NCBI GenBank assembly: GCA_902635665.1
Contig: CACPOX010000007.1
Coordinates: 1 to 52,992 of the forward strand
Length of the DNA stretch: 52,992 nucleotides
Direction: 5' to 3'
DNA from: an uncultured Pelagibacteraceae bacterium
Lineage (GTDB): Bacteria > Pseudomonadota > Alphaproteobacteria > Pelagibacterales > Pelagibacteraceae
A model generated the notes under the pieces. The model did not search any database. It worked only from the letters and a program-made list of their open reading frames with translations, and was not told where the DNA came from. Every line of letters begins with the position of its first letter. The first letter of the stretch is position 1. Below, one piece after another: positions 35,969 to 45,278 of this stretch. Position numbers and translations under genes: made by a program.

Positions 35969-36385
35969 TTAGCTAATAGATTCTAAAGTTTTTTGAAATT
36001 TACCAGCGTGTGATTTTTCAGCTTTAGCTAAAGTTTCAAACCAGTCAGCAATTTCTTCAAAGCCTTCTTCTCTAGCTGTCTTGGCCATACCAGGGTACAT
36101 ATCAGTGTACTCATGAGTTTCACCTTGTACTGCAGAAGCCAGGTTAGCTTTTGTTTCGCCAATTGGCATACCAGTTCCTGGATCACCAACTTCTTCTAGA
36201 TACTCCAAATGACCATGCGCGTGACCAGTTTCACCTTCGGCTGTTGATCTAAAAACTGCAGCCACATCATTGTAACCTTCTATGTCAGCTTTTTGTGCAA
36301 AATAAAGATATCTTCTGTTTGCTTGACTTTCACCAGCAAACGCTTCTTTTAAATTTTCTTCTGTTTTACTTCCTTTTAAAGACAT
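35969..36385 (-). CDS. Rubrerythrin (ferritin-like domain only)
   Basis: A 138-residue di-iron four-helix protein that reduces peroxide. Ligand motifs are E19 ([15 protein letters not shown]), E52 and H55 ([13 protein letters not shown]), E89 (QGETHEY) and E123 with H126 ([11 protein letters not shown]). The C-terminal rubredoxin domain of classical rubrerythrin is absent, so electrons must come from a partner, plausibly the Fe-S protein encoded next. A good Shine-Dalgarno (AGGAG), a TTGACA promoter and an Irr-box-like site lie upstream. Confidence 0.93.
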   Translation of the reverse strand: MSLKGSKTEENLKEAFAGESQANRRYLYFAQKADIEGYNDVAAVFRSTAEGETGHAHGHLEYLEEVGDPGTGMPIGETKANLASAVQGETHEYTDMYPGMAKTAREEGFEEIADWFETLAKAEKSHAGKFQKTLESIS

Positions 36386-36412
36386 TATTTTCTCCTTTTA
36401 AATATTAATCAC

Positions 36413-36440
36413 CATATAATGCTTTTACAAAATATGTCAA
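36413..36440 (-). promoter_or_regulatory. Promoter of the rubrerythrin operon
   Basis: On the minus strand -35 TTGACA (36435-36440), a 16-nt spacer, then -10 TATATG (36413-36418), about 28 nt before the rubrerythrin start codon. An Irr-box-like sequence sits directly upstream of the -35. Confidence 0.65.
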
Positions 36441-36443
36441 CAG

Positions 36444-36460
36444 TTTAGAATTATTATAAT
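36444..36460. promoter_or_regulatory. Irr-box-like (ICE) element upstream of rubrerythrin
   Basis: TTTAGAA-TTA-TTATAAT, an imperfect palindrome matching the Irr operator form TTTAGAA-N3-TTCTAAA as I recall it, perfect in one half and 5 of 7 in the other. It lies 3 nt upstream of the -35 hexamer. Confidence 0.5.
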
Positions 36461-36489
36461 GTAGATTTTAAGTAATTGATTTAACAGAA

Positions 36490-36918
36490 TTATTTTTGAT
36501 TTTGATTATCACTCGCAACTCTAACCAAAACTTCAACGGAATTTATTTTTTTTCCAATTATATTTTTTCTAATATTTATTTTATCTATATCGCTCTCATC
36601 ACAATCGATTAACTCATTTGTATCTTCATCAAAAAAATGATGATGTACTGATGTGTTTGTATCAAAATAACTTCTATGACTATCGATTGAAATTTCTTTT
36701 AAATATCCTTTTTTTTCAAATGCATGAACTGTGTTATAAACTGTGGCTAGAGATATCTTTTGGTTCATTTCCTCAGATAACATTTTAACCAAATCGTTAA
36801 TTGTGAAATGGAAAGTTTTTACTCTATTATACAAAACTTCACACATTTTTACTCTTTGCTTGGTAGGTCTAAGCCCAACTTCTCTTAATTTTTCAATAAA
36901 ATTGCAGTTTTTTTTCAT
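36490..36918 (-). CDS. irr: Iron response regulator Irr (Fur superfamily)
   Basis: A 142-residue Fur-family repressor/activator. The DNA-binding part has REVGLRPTKQRVKMCEVLY and LATVYNTVHAFEKKGYLKE, and HRSYFDTNTSVHHHFFDE contains the His triplet H92-H94 typical of Irr, which binds haem in rhizobia. In alphaproteobacteria irr lies just before fabA, as here, but in the opposite direction. An Irr-box-like palindrome lies 5 nt upstream of its start, suggesting autoregulation. The Fur-type homologue at 52423 is a separate gene. Confidence 0.9.
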   Translation of the reverse strand: MKKNCNFIEKLREVGLRPTKQRVKMCEVLYNRVKTFHFTINDLVKMLSEEMNQKISLATVYNTVHAFEKKGYLKEISIDSHRSYFDTNTSVHHHFFDEDTNELIDCDESDIDKINIRKNIIGKKINSVEVLVRVASDNQNQK

Positions 36919-36923
36919 CGTTT

Positions 36924-36940
36924 TTTATAATTATTCTAAA
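36924..36940. promoter_or_regulatory. Irr-box-like (ICE) element between irr and fabA
   Basis: TTTATAA-TTA-TTCTAAA; read on the minus strand it is TTTAGAA-TAA-TTATAAA. One half is perfect and the other 6 of 7. It shares a TTTAGAA half with the site before rubrerythrin. It lies 5 nt before the irr start codon, a place suited to autorepression, and 72 nt before fabA. Confidence 0.55.
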
Positions 36941-37011
36941 GTATGAATAAAAATATAGTGTTTTATTATATTATATTAGGATTAAATCAAGTATTAAGGG
37001 AACTCAAAATT

Positions 37012-37512
37012 ATGAAAAAAAACTCATACTCCTATGATGACCTTATAACTTGTGGAAATGGTGATCTTTTTGGTCCTGGTAATGCAAAATTACCTCTTCC
37101 ACCAATGCTTATGTTTGACAGAATAACTGAAATCAATGAAAATAATGGTAAATTTAATAAAGGCTCTTTAAAAGCTGAATTAGATATTAAAGATGATCTT
37201 TGGTTTTTTGATTGTCATTTTAAAAAAGATCCAGTTATGCCAGGATGTCTAGGTTTAGACGCTATGTGGCAACTGGTAGGTTTTTTTCTAGGTTGGCTAG
37301 GAAATCCTGGAAAAGGAAGAGCCTTAGGAGTGGGTACTGTGAAATTTACAGGCGAAGTTTTACAGAGTGTAAAAAAAGTAAGATATGAAATAGATATGAA
37401 GAAAATTATGTCTCCTGGAGGAACAACTGTTGGACTTGCAAACGGTATAGTTCTTGCAGACAATCAAAAAATATATTCAGCAGAAAGTTTAAAAGTAGGG
37501 TTGTTTAAATAA
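37012..37512 (+). CDS. fabA: 3-hydroxydecanoyl-ACP dehydratase/isomerase FabA
   Basis: Introduces the double bond for unsaturated fatty acids. It is 166 residues. The start is set at ATG 37012 ([21 protein letters not shown]), which matches FabA; an upstream in-frame ATG at 36943 would add 23 hydrophobic residues that the family lacks. Catalytic residues are H69 in [14 protein letters not shown] and D83. It overlaps fabB by one base (TAATG). Confidence 0.95.
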   Translation: MKKNSYSYDDLITCGNGDLFGPGNAKLPLPPMLMFDRITEINENNGKFNKGSLKAELDIKDDLWFFDCHFKKDPVMPGCLGLDAMWQLVGFFLGWLGNPGKGRALGVGTVKFTGEVLQSVKKVRYEIDMKKIMSPGGTTVGLANGIVLADNQKIYSAESLKVGLFK

Positions 37513-38723
37513 TGAGAAGAGTAGTTATTACAGGTTTAGGAGTAGTTTCTTGTTTAGGAAACAATCAAGAAGAAGTTCATCAATCTTTATTAAATTCAAA
37601 ATCAGGAATTTCTTTTTCGGAAGATTATAAAGAACATAATTTAAAAAGCCATGTTCATGGTAAACCAAATATTAAACTCGAAGATCATATAGACAGAAAA
37701 ACTATTAGATTTATGGGTTCAGGCTCAGCTTACAATTATATTGCAATGAAAGAGGCTATTGAAGATTCTGGGTTAGAAGAAAGTGAAGTAAGTAACTATA
37801 AAACTGGAATTGTAATGGGTTCAGGAGGACCCTCTATAGAAAATGTAATTCTAGCAGCAGACAAGACAAGAGCTAAAACTCCAAAACTAATGGGACCATT
37901 TATTGTTCCAAGAACAATGGCTAGCACTGCTTCCGCAACTCTTGCAGTTCCATTCAAAATAAAAGGAACGAATTACACTATGAGTTCTGCATGTGCAACA
38001 AGTGGACACTGTATTGGAAATTCAATGGAATTAATCCAAATGGGTAAACAAGATGTTGTTTTTGCTGGTGGTAGTGAAGAAATTCACTGGGCAATGACTG
38101 CAATGTTTGATGCTATGACGGCTTTATCATCAAAATATAATGATACTCCACAATCAGCATCCAGAGCTTACGACAAGACAAGAGATGGTTTTGTAATTGC
38201 AGGTGGTGCAGGCGTATTAGTGCTCGAAGAATATGAGCATGCAAAAGCGAGAGGGGCTAAAATATACGCGGAATTAACTGGTTATGGAGCAACTTCAGAT
38301 GGATACGATATGGTTGCACCTTCAGGAGAGGGTGCTGTTAGATGCATGAAAATGGCAATGGCAACTGCTAAAAATAAAATTGATTATATCAATACTCACG
38401 GAACATCTACACCAGTTGGAGATATAACTGAACTTAATGCTATTAGAGAAACATTTGGAGATAATGTTCCAAAAATAAGTTCAACAAAATCTTTATCAGG
38501 TCACCCTTTAGGTGCTGCTTCTGTTCATGAAGCAATTTATTGTTTAATAATGATGAAAAATAATTTTATCACAGGCTCAGCAAATATTACTAACATGGAT
38601 GATGATGCTAAAAAATTTCCAATTATTGCAAAAACTCAAACAGGAGCAACTTTAAATACTGTAATGTCTAATAGTTTTGGGTTTGGTGGAACTAATGCAG
38701 CTTTAATCTTTGAAAAGGTTTAA
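37512..38723 (+). CDS. fabB: 3-ketoacyl-ACP synthase I FabB
   Basis: A chain-elongating condensing enzyme needed with FabA for unsaturated fatty acids. It is 403 residues. The nucleophile is C161 in [12 protein letters not shown]. The two histidines lie in [12 protein letters not shown] and [18 protein letters not shown], and the C-terminal glycine-rich [15 protein letters not shown] is typical. It starts with a 1-nt overlap on fabA and is followed by fabI 3 nt later, so the three are one transcript. Confidence 0.95.
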   Translation: MRRVVITGLGVVSCLGNNQEEVHQSLLNSKSGISFSEDYKEHNLKSHVHGKPNIKLEDHIDRKTIRFMGSGSAYNYIAMKEAIEDSGLEESEVSNYKTGIVMGSGGPSIENVILAADKTRAKTPKLMGPFIVPRTMASTASATLAVPFKIKGTNYTMSSACATSGHCIGNSMELIQMGKQDVVFAGGSEEIHWAMTAMFDAMTALSSKYNDTPQSASRAYDKTRDGFVIAGGAGVLVLEEYEHAKARGAKIYAELTGYGATSDGYDMVAPSGEGAVRCMKMAMATAKNKIDYINTHGTSTPVGDITELNAIRETFGDNVPKISSTKSLSGHPLGAASVHEAIYCLIMMKNNFITGSANITNMDDDAKKFPIIAKTQTGATLNTVMSNSFGFGGTNAALIFEKV

Positions 38724-38726
38724 TTT

Positions 38727-39512
38727 ATGAATTTAATGAAAGGTAAAAAAGGATTGATCATGGGTGTTGCAAATGAAAGATCTATTGCCTGGGGTATTTC
38801 TCAAAAACTTGCAGAAGCAGGAGCAGAACTGGCATTCACATATTTAGGTGATGCTTTGAAAAAAAGAGTTGTTCCCTTAGCTGAAAAACTAAATTCAAAT
38901 GTCACTTTTAGTTGTGATGTTGAAAAAAAAGAAGAAATAGTAAAATTATTTGAAGATATAAAATCTAAGTGGGGTGAAATCGATTTTGTAGTTCATGCAG
39001 TTGCTTTTTCAGATAAATCAGAATTATCAGGTGAATATTTAAATACGACTAGAGAAAACTTTTTAAGAAGTATGTTAATTTCTTGTTTTTCATTTACAGA
39101 AGTAGCAAAAGAAGCTTCAAAGTTGATGAAAAATGGTGGAAGCCTGCTTACATTAACTTACGAGTCTACTAAGGCTATTCCAAATTATAATGTAATGGGT
39201 GTTTGTAAATCAGCTTTAGAAGCTAGTGTTAAATATTTAGCAAGAGATTTGGGGGATAAAGGCATAAGAGTAAATGCTATCAGCGCTGGACCCATCAAAA
39301 CATTGGCAGCGTCTGCTATCGGCGATGCAAAATTTCTATATAAATGGAATGAAGACCATTCTTTCCTTAAGAGAAATGTAGATATTCATGATGTCGGAAA
39401 TTCGGCATTATATCTACTAAGTGATCTTGCAAACGGTGTTACTGGAGAAATTCATTATGTGGATGCTGGCTATAATAAAGTTGGGATGCCAGATCCTAAA
39501 AATATTACTTAA
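38727..39512 (+). CDS. fabI: Enoyl-ACP reductase FabI
   Basis: An NADH-dependent reductase that completes each fatty-acid elongation cycle. It is 261 residues, a short-chain dehydrogenase of the FabI branch. The cofactor loop is GVANERSIAWGI, and the active site is Y-x6-K in PNYNVMGVCKSALEA. The segment AGPIKTLAASAI is the FabI substrate-binding loop. It is last in the fabA-fabB-fabI run and converges on the FkbM gene with a 4-nt overlap. Confidence 0.95.
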   Translation: MNLMKGKKGLIMGVANERSIAWGISQKLAEAGAELAFTYLGDALKKRVVPLAEKLNSNVTFSCDVEKKEEIVKLFEDIKSKWGEIDFVVHAVAFSDKSELSGEYLNTTRENFLRSMLISCFSFTEVAKEASKLMKNGGSLLTLTYESTKAIPNYNVMGVCKSALEASVKYLARDLGDKGIRVNAISAGPIKTLAASAIGDAKFLYKWNEDHSFLKRNVDIHDVGNSALYLLSDLANGVTGEIHYVDAGYNKVGMPDPKNIT

Positions 39513-40279
39513 ATAATATTTCCCTTTTGAAAACACACTAGATCTCTTCCAATTTGAAGAAAATTATAATTAAGATTCTTTAATTTCATTAATAATTTTT
39601 CTATTTCATAATTTTTAAAATGTATCCATTCGAAAATAATTATTGGTCTTATATATATAGTTTCTAAAAAGTTATTAACTAAAATAAAATCATGACCCTC
39701 TGTATCTATTATTAATAAATCTAATTCTTGATAATTATAATTATTTATCAACTCATTAAATGTTTGGCATTCAATTTGTTTTGAACTTATATGGTTTTTT
39801 TTTATTCCGTGATCTATTAAATGTTGCTTATCAAATGATGATAAAACGCTGAGCCAATCAACATTTAATTTCTTATATTTTTTTTTATAAAACTCATAAT
39901 AGTTTTTATTTACCGAAAATATTTCTTTTTTTTGATTATTTATATCTACCGCTAAATTTAAACATTTAACATTTTTAAAATTTTTATAGTTTCTTTCTAA
40001 ATTTATAAAAGCATCTTCTATTGGCTCTATTAATAATGCTTCCAGATCATCATTAAAACATTTAAATAAAAAGTCATCACTTTTACCATCATTTGCACCT
40101 ACTTGAATAATTTTTTTAATTTTTTTTTTTCTAATAAGTGATTGCAAAATATCATCAATCTTGACAGAAAAATTATTAATTATTCTTTCTGTTTTAACAG
40201 AATTTTTATTTACTAATTTATATCCAATTGAGCCAATAATCTTTTTTAGAAATTTAAACTTATTAATATCATGACTCAA
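39509..40279 (-). CDS. FkbM-family methyltransferase
   Basis: A 256-residue SAM-dependent O-methyltransferase of the FkbM group. The SAM-binding segment is IIQVGANDGKSDDFLF, then ALLIEPIEDAFINLERNYK, and the family motif is LLIIDTEGHDFILVNNFL. FkbM enzymes methylate sugars or polyketides, and in marine bacteria they often occur with surface polysaccharide genes, but none is here. It lies alone, 7 nt downstream of pnp. It is notably Asn/Lys/Ile-rich compared with its neighbours. The substrate is unknown. Confidence 0.85.
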   Translation of the reverse strand: MSHDINKFKFLKKIIGSIGYKLVNKNSVKTERIINNFSVKIDDILQSLIRKKKIKKIIQVGANDGKSDDFLFKCFNDDLEALLIEPIEDAFINLERNYKNFKNVKCLNLAVDINNQKKEIFSVNKNYYEFYKKKYKKLNVDWLSVLSSFDKQHLIDHGIKKNHISSKQIECQTFNELINNYNYQELDLLIIDTEGHDFILVNNFLETIYIRPIIIFEWIHFKNYEIEKLLMKLKNLNYNFLQIGRDLVCFQKGNII

Positions 40280-40286
40280 TTGTAGC

Positions 40287-42362
40287 CTACTTGGTTAATG
40301 CTTGCTTCATTGAAAGTTTTACTTTGCCTCTATCAAAACCTATAACTTTAACACTTACCTCGTCTCCTTCTTTTACAACATCAGTAACTTTGGCAACTCT
40401 TTTGTCTGCTAATTCAGAAATATGAACTAGGCCATCTTGTTTTCCTAAAAAGTTAACAAATGCTCCAAACTCCATTATCTTCATTACTTTACCAGTATAA
40501 ATTTTATTTAATTCAGCTTTTGCAGTGATATCTTTTATCATTTGCATTGCGATATTTCTAGACTCTTCATCTGGAGCAGCAACAGTTACAACCCCTTCAT
40601 CATTTACATCTACTTTTGCACCTGATTTTTCAACTATCTCTCTGATTGTTGCACCACCTTTTCCTATCACAGCAGCAATGTCTTTTTTATCTACATTAAC
40701 TTGTTCCATTTTTGGAGTGTGTTTTCCAACATCTGATCTCGAAGCTGATAATGCTTTATTCATTTCTCCTAAGATATGTACTCTTCCATCTTTAGCTTGA
40801 CTTAATGCCTGCTCCATAATTTCAAACGTAATACCTGTAATTTTAATATCCATTTGAAGAGAAGTAATTCCATCTTTAGTTCCAGCAACTTTAAAGTCCA
40901 TATCACCTAAGTGATCCTCATCTCCTAAAATGTCTGATAAAACACTAAAGTCATCACCTTCTTTAATTAATCCCATTGCAATACCAGCAACTGGTTCTTT
41001 AATCGGCACTCCTGCATCCATTAATGCTAAAGATGTTCCACAAACGGTTGCCATTGAAGAAGATCCATTAGATTCGGTTATTTCTGAAACAACTCTAAAA
41101 GTATATGGAAATGCTTCTTTTGTTGGCAATGAAGAGTTAATTGCTCTCCAGGCTAATTTTCCATGACCGATTTCTCTTCTACCTGTTCCAATTCTTCCTG
41201 TTTCTCCAACAGAAAAAGGAGGAAAGTTATAGTGAAGCATAAACCGTTCTCTTTGAAGACCATCTAAACTTTCAATTCTTTGTTCATCATCTGAAGTCCC
41301 TAAAGTTGCAACTACAATCGCTTGGGTCTCCCCTCTAGTAAACAATGCAGAACCATGAGCTCTTGGTAAAACACCAACTTCACATGAAATAGGTCTTACA
41401 TCTGATAAGCCTCTACCATCAATTCTATTTTTGTTTTTTAGAATATCAGTTCTGACAATTGATTTTTCAAGATTTTTTAACTGACTGTTTACATCTAGAT
41501 CTGAATAATTTTCATCTTCTTCATAAAGTTTTTTGGCTTTATCTGTAATCTCTGAAATTTGATTTGATCTATCTTGTTTGTCCCTTGTTCCAAAAGCTTT
41601 TTTAAGATCTTCTGTAAAAGTTTCTTCAAGTTTTTTCTTTATTTGTGATAGATCCTTCTTTTCAACAGTCCACTCAGGTTTCCTGCATTCCTTTGCAAGT
41701 TCCTCAATCATTTTGATTACAGGCACAAAGCCTTCATGACCAAATTTAACTGCGTTCAACATTTCTTCTTCTGTTAAACCATTTGCTTCAGACTCAACCA
41801 TAAGCACAGCATCTTTGGTACCTGCTACAACTAAATCTAATTTTGATTTTTCTAATTCTGCTTTTGATGGGTTTAAAACATATTTGCCATCTACAAAACC
41901 AACTCTAGAAGCTCCTACAGGACCCATAAATGGCATTCCTGATATAGCTAATGCTGCCGATGATGCAGTAATTGATAAAATATCTGGCTCATTTTCTTTG
42001 TCATATGAAATTACAGTTGGTAACAACTGAACTTCGTTTTTAAATTCATCAGGAAACAAAGGTCTGATTGGTCTATCGATTAATCTAGAGATTAATGTTT
42101 CGCTTTCAGTTGGCCTTGCTTCTCTTTTGAAATACCCACCTGGAATTTTTCCAGCTGCGTAATATTTTTCTTGGTAATTTACAGATAATGGAAAGTAATC
42201 CATATCAGGATTTACTTTCTTTGCTCCGACTACTGTTGCTAAAACTACTGTTTCTCCACATGTTGCAATTATTGCACCGTCTGCCTGTCTTGCTACTTTA
42301 CCTGTTTCTAAACTTATCTTCTTTCCCGCTACTTCAATTTCCTTCTTATATACTTTAAACAT
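40287..42362 (-). CDS. pnp: Polynucleotide phosphorylase
   Basis: A 3'-5' exoribonuclease and trimer core of the RNA decay machinery. It is 691 residues. Two RNase PH domains are joined by a helical linker (about 220-300). The second PH domain carries [31 protein letters not shown] domain ([14 protein letters not shown]) and an S1 domain ([25 protein letters not shown]) end the protein. It follows rpsO, the usual order, separated by 53 nt that hold a simple repeat. Confidence 0.97.
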   Translation of the reverse strand: MFKVYKKEIEVAGKKISLETGKVARQADGAIIATCGETVVLATVVGAKKVNPDMDYFPLSVNYQEKYYAAGKIPGGYFKREARPTESETLISRLIDRPIRPLFPDEFKNEVQLLPTVISYDKENEPDILSITASSAALAISGMPFMGPVGASRVGFVDGKYVLNPSKAELEKSKLDLVVAGTKDAVLMVESEANGLTEEEMLNAVKFGHEGFVPVIKMIEELAKECRKPEWTVEKKDLSQIKKKLEETFTEDLKKAFGTRDKQDRSNQISEITDKAKKLYEEDENYSDLDVNSQLKNLEKSIVRTDILKNKNRIDGRGLSDVRPISCEVGVLPRAHGSALFTRGETQAIVVATLGTSDDEQRIESLDGLQRERFMLHYNFPPFSVGETGRIGTGRREIGHGKLAWRAINSSLPTKEAFPYTFRVVSEITESNGSSSMATVCGTSLALMDAGVPIKEPVAGIAMGLIKEGDDFSVLSDILGDEDHLGDMDFKVAGTKDGITSLQMDIKITGITFEIMEQALSQAKDGRVHILGEMNKALSASRSDVGKHTPKMEQVNVDKKDIAAVIGKGGATIREIVEKSGAKVDVNDEGVVTVAAPDEESRNIAMQMIKDITAKAELNKIYTGKVMKIMEFGAFVNFLGKQDGLVHISELADKRVAKVTDVVKEGDEVSVKVIGFDRGKVKLSMKQALTK

Positions 42363-42402
42363 TTCATTTCCATTTCGTTTCGTTTCGTTCCATTCCGTTC
42401 TA
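42363..42402 (-). repeat. Pentanucleotide-like repeat in the pnp leader
   Basis: On the minus strand, running up to the pnp start codon, are five-base units AACGG, AATGG, three AACGA, AATGG and AAATG. This is a purine-rich simple repeat with a clear five-base period. Confidence 0.7.
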
Positions 42403-42415
42403 TCTATCTTGACTT

Positions 42416-42664
42416 CTATTTTCTTAAATTCAATTTCGACAGTACATTTTTGTAAGAATCCATTTTATTTTTTTTTAGGTATTCTAACAATTTCTTTCTT
42501 CTATTTACCGCTCTCAACAATCCAACTGATGAATGTTTATCTTTTTTGAATTGTTTAATATGTTTAGAGAGAGTTTCAATTTTCTCTGTTAACAAAGCAA
42601 TCTGTATCTCTGAAGATCCAGTGTCTTTATCATGTATTGCTAATTCTTGGGCTTTTTTATTCAT
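42416..42664 (-). CDS. rpsO: 30S ribosomal protein S15
   Basis: A 16S rRNA-binding protein of 82 residues, slightly short of the usual 88-89. Family matches are [35 protein letters not shown] and [18 protein letters not shown]. It lies between rbfA and pnp as in most bacteria. The leader just upstream, which overlaps the end of rbfA, is a four-base repeat (listed separately) with AAAGAGG as a likely Shine-Dalgarno. Confidence 0.96.
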   Translation of the reverse strand: MNKKAQELAIHDKDTGSSEIQIALLTEKIETLSKHIKQFKKDKHSSVGLLRAVNRRKKLLEYLKKNKMDSYKNVLSKLNLRK

Positions 42665-42667
42665 ACC

Positions 42668-42699
42668 TCTTTCTTTCTATTTATTTGTTTGTTTGTTTT
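42668..42699 (-). repeat. Tetranucleotide-like repeat at the rbfA end and rpsO leader
   Basis: On the minus strand: repeated AAAC units, then AAAT, then AGAA units, ending in AAAGAGG just before the rpsO ATG. Part of it encodes the rbfA C terminus (KQTNK). Confidence 0.6.
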
Positions 42700-43049
42700 A
42701 TTAAGTTTTCTATTTTTTCCGCATACTCAAAGGATTCATCCTTTCTGAAAAGTAATTTAGGTAAAAATTTCATTTCTACTTTTTGTGATAAAATTTTTCT
42801 TATTAAAAATGAATATTCTTTTAATACATCAATTATTTCCTCTGCATCTTTTCCTCCTAATGGAAGAACATATGCTTTAGCAATTTTTAAATCTGGACTC
42901 ATTCTTACTTCAGTAACTGTTATAGTGTTAGTTTCTAAATTCGGAACCTTAGCCTCATTTCTTATAAAAATCATGCTTAAAGACTGTTTAATCAACTCAC
43001 CTACCCTAAGCTGTCTTTGAGATACTGGTTTTCCGATTCTATCCGCCAT
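42681..43049 (-). CDS. rbfA: Ribosome-binding factor A
   Basis: A 30S maturation factor of 122 residues with a KH-like fold. The opening RQLRVGELIKQSLSMIF and the segment ITVTEVRMSPDLKIAKAYVLPLGG are typical. LPKLLFRKDESFEYAEKIENLI is the family C-terminal helix. It overlaps infB by one base. The usual neighbour truB is missing between rbfA and rpsO. Confidence 0.95.
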   Translation of the reverse strand: MADRIGKPVSQRQLRVGELIKQSLSMIFIRNEAKVPNLETNTITVTEVRMSPDLKIAKAYVLPLGGKDAEEIIDVLKEYSFLIRKILSQKVEMKFLPKLLFRKDESFEYAEKIENLIKQTNK

Positions 43050-45268
43050 TAAATTGACCTCTCAGTAGATGTAACACTAAAAGCCTCTATTGTGTCATTT
43101 TTTTTAAAATCTATATAATCTTTAACTGTAATTCCACATTCTTGGCCACCACTTACTTGCTTAACTTGGTTTTTTTCTCTAAATATCGATGAAACTTTTC
43201 CTTTATAAATAATTGTACCATCTCTTATAATTCTAACATCTGACGTACTATTAATTTCACCCTCTATTACTTTTGAACCAGCTACTTTTCCCGCACCTGA
43301 GACTTTAAAAATTTCTAGGATTTGTGCTGTGCCGGTAATTTTCTCTTGAACGTCAGGTGCCAACAATCCTGACATTCTTTGTTTAATATAATCTAGAACT
43401 TCGTAAATAATATTATATGATGAAATTTTAATCTTTTCATTTTCAGCAAGTTTTTTAGCTTCTTTACTTGGTTTAACATTGAATGCTATTAAAACTGCAT
43501 TCGATGCTTTAGCTAATGTTACATCAGTTTCAGTTACCATTCCTATATCTGCTAAAATAATTTTAGGTCTAACTTCATCATGCTCAATTTGATTAATTGC
43601 ATTTTTAATTGCTTCTGAAGATCCATGCACATCAGATTTAATAATTAAATTTAATTCTTCTGAGGACTTATCTGAAAAAGCTGAATCTTGAGTTACAAAA
43701 TTTAGTGGATTTTTACCATCCTTAGTCTCTTCAGCTCTATTCTCACTCAAAGTCTTTGCTTCTTTTTCTGTGTTAAGAACTATAAAATCGTCTCCTGCTT
43801 TTGCGGCACCATTTATTCCTAAAATTTCAACTGGTGTTGATGGTAATGCTTCATCAATATTTTGACCTTTATCATTAATTATAGCCCGAACTTTTCCCCA
43901 TTTTAAACCACTAACAAAAAAGTCACCTTTTTTAAGAGTTCCAGTTGTAATAATTATATTAGCAACGGGACCTCTTCCAACATCAATCTTTGACTCTAAA
44001 ACAATACCTGTAGCTTTAGACTCATAGTCTGTTTTAAGATCTAATATCTCAGCTTGAAGAATTATTGATTCAACTAATTTATCCAAATTTTGTTTTGTCT
44101 TAGTGGAAATTTCAACCATTAAAGTATCACCAGATAAGTCTTCGGCTATTAACTCATGCTCTAATAATTGATTTTTAATTTTTTGAGGATCTGCCTCTGG
44201 TAAATCGCATTTATTAATCGCCACCACAATTGGAACATTCGCTGCTTTTGCATGTTTTATGGATTCAACAGTTTGAGGTTTTACACCATCATCAGCAGCA
44301 ACTACTAATACAACTACATCTGTTAATTTTGATCCTCTCGCCCTCATTTCTGTAAAAGCAGCATGACCTGGGGTATCAATAAATGTTAATTTATTATCTT
44401 GGCTCTGAATTTGATATGCTCCAATATGTTGGGTTATACCTCCAAATTCGCCCGAAACAACATTTGCACTTCTTAGTACATCTAATACTGAAGTTTTACC
44501 ATGATCAACATGTCCCATAACAGTAACTATAGGTGGTCTGTTTTTTAAATTTTCAGTTCTTGAAGCTTTTATTTTTTGAATTATTTCCTCTGCTTTTTCT
44601 TCTCTAATAGGATTATGACCAAATTCTTTTACTAAATATTCTGCAGTATCAGCAGCTAATGTCTGATTAATAGTAACAGTCACTCCCATTCCAAATAAAT
44701 GTTTAATAACATTGCTTGATTGTTCTGCCATTCTGTTTGCAAGTTCTCTTACTGTTATCGCTTCTGGAATGTTAACGTCTCTTTTAATTGGTTTTAGATT
44801 TTCTTGAATATCCTCTTTTGTTGCATTTTTGATTTCTTTTTGTCTGGCTCTTTTAACTGAAGCTAAGCTTCTTTGTTTTGCATCAATCTCATCACTCAAG
44901 GCTCTTGATACAGTTAATTTTAACTCTCTTTTTTTTGTTCCTACTTTTAAAGTTTTTCTATCTTTATTTTCGCTATCTCCTTTAAGTCTTTTAGTTGCTC
45001 TTTGTTCTGCCAACTTTCTTTTCTCAAAATCATTTGTTATTGGATGTAATTTAGTATTGAATGACTGTTTTGGTGCAGCTGATCTATTAAATGATGAAGC
45101 TGGTCTAGGTTTGCTCGTTGAAGACCTAAATGATCCACCTCTGCTAGAAAATTTTCCAGTTTGTTTTTCAATTAATACAGAGTTTTTTCCTTTAGTTTTA
45201 GCAATTTCAATGTTCTTGATTGATTTTTTGGCAGAGCCTGAAATTGTTAATTTTGTTTTTTTTTCCAT
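43049..45268 (-). CDS. infB: Translation initiation factor IF-2
   Basis: A GTPase that places initiator tRNA on the ribosome. It is 739 residues. A basic N-terminal tail (to about 160) is followed by the IF2-N-like domain and the GTPase, with G1 GHVDHGKTS, G3 DTPGHAAF and G4 NKCD. Domains II-IV follow, including VGRGPVANIIITTGTLKKGD and VAGSKVIEGEI. It lies between nusA and rbfA. The ylxR gene, common between nusA and infB, is absent (10-nt gap). Confidence 0.97.
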   Translation of the reverse strand: MEKKTKLTISGSAKKSIKNIEIAKTKGKNSVLIEKQTGKFSSRGGSFRSSTSKPRPASSFNRSAAPKQSFNTKLHPITNDFEKRKLAEQRATKRLKGDSENKDRKTLKVGTKKRELKLTVSRALSDEIDAKQRSLASVKRARQKEIKNATKEDIQENLKPIKRDVNIPEAITVRELANRMAEQSSNVIKHLFGMGVTVTINQTLAADTAEYLVKEFGHNPIREEKAEEIIQKIKASRTENLKNRPPIVTVMGHVDHGKTSVLDVLRSANVVSGEFGGITQHIGAYQIQSQDNKLTFIDTPGHAAFTEMRARGSKLTDVVVLVVAADDGVKPQTVESIKHAKAANVPIVVAINKCDLPEADPQKIKNQLLEHELIAEDLSGDTLMVEISTKTKQNLDKLVESIILQAEILDLKTDYESKATGIVLESKIDVGRGPVANIIITTGTLKKGDFFVSGLKWGKVRAIINDKGQNIDEALPSTPVEILGINGAAKAGDDFIVLNTEKEAKTLSENRAEETKDGKNPLNFVTQDSAFSDKSSEELNLIIKSDVHGSSEAIKNAINQIEHDEVRPKIILADIGMVTETDVTLAKASNAVLIAFNVKPSKEAKKLAENEKIKISSYNIIYEVLDYIKQRMSGLLAPDVQEKITGTAQILEIFKVSGAGKVAGSKVIEGEINSTSDVRIIRDGTIIYKGKVSSIFREKNQVKQVSGGQECGITVKDYIDFKKNDTIEAFSVTSTERSI

Positions 45269-45278
45269 ACCTCATCAC

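Noticed and set aside
36943..37011. Upstream start for fabA
   Set aside because: The 23 added residues are hydrophobic and absent from FabA, and this region more likely holds the promoter and Irr-box-like site.
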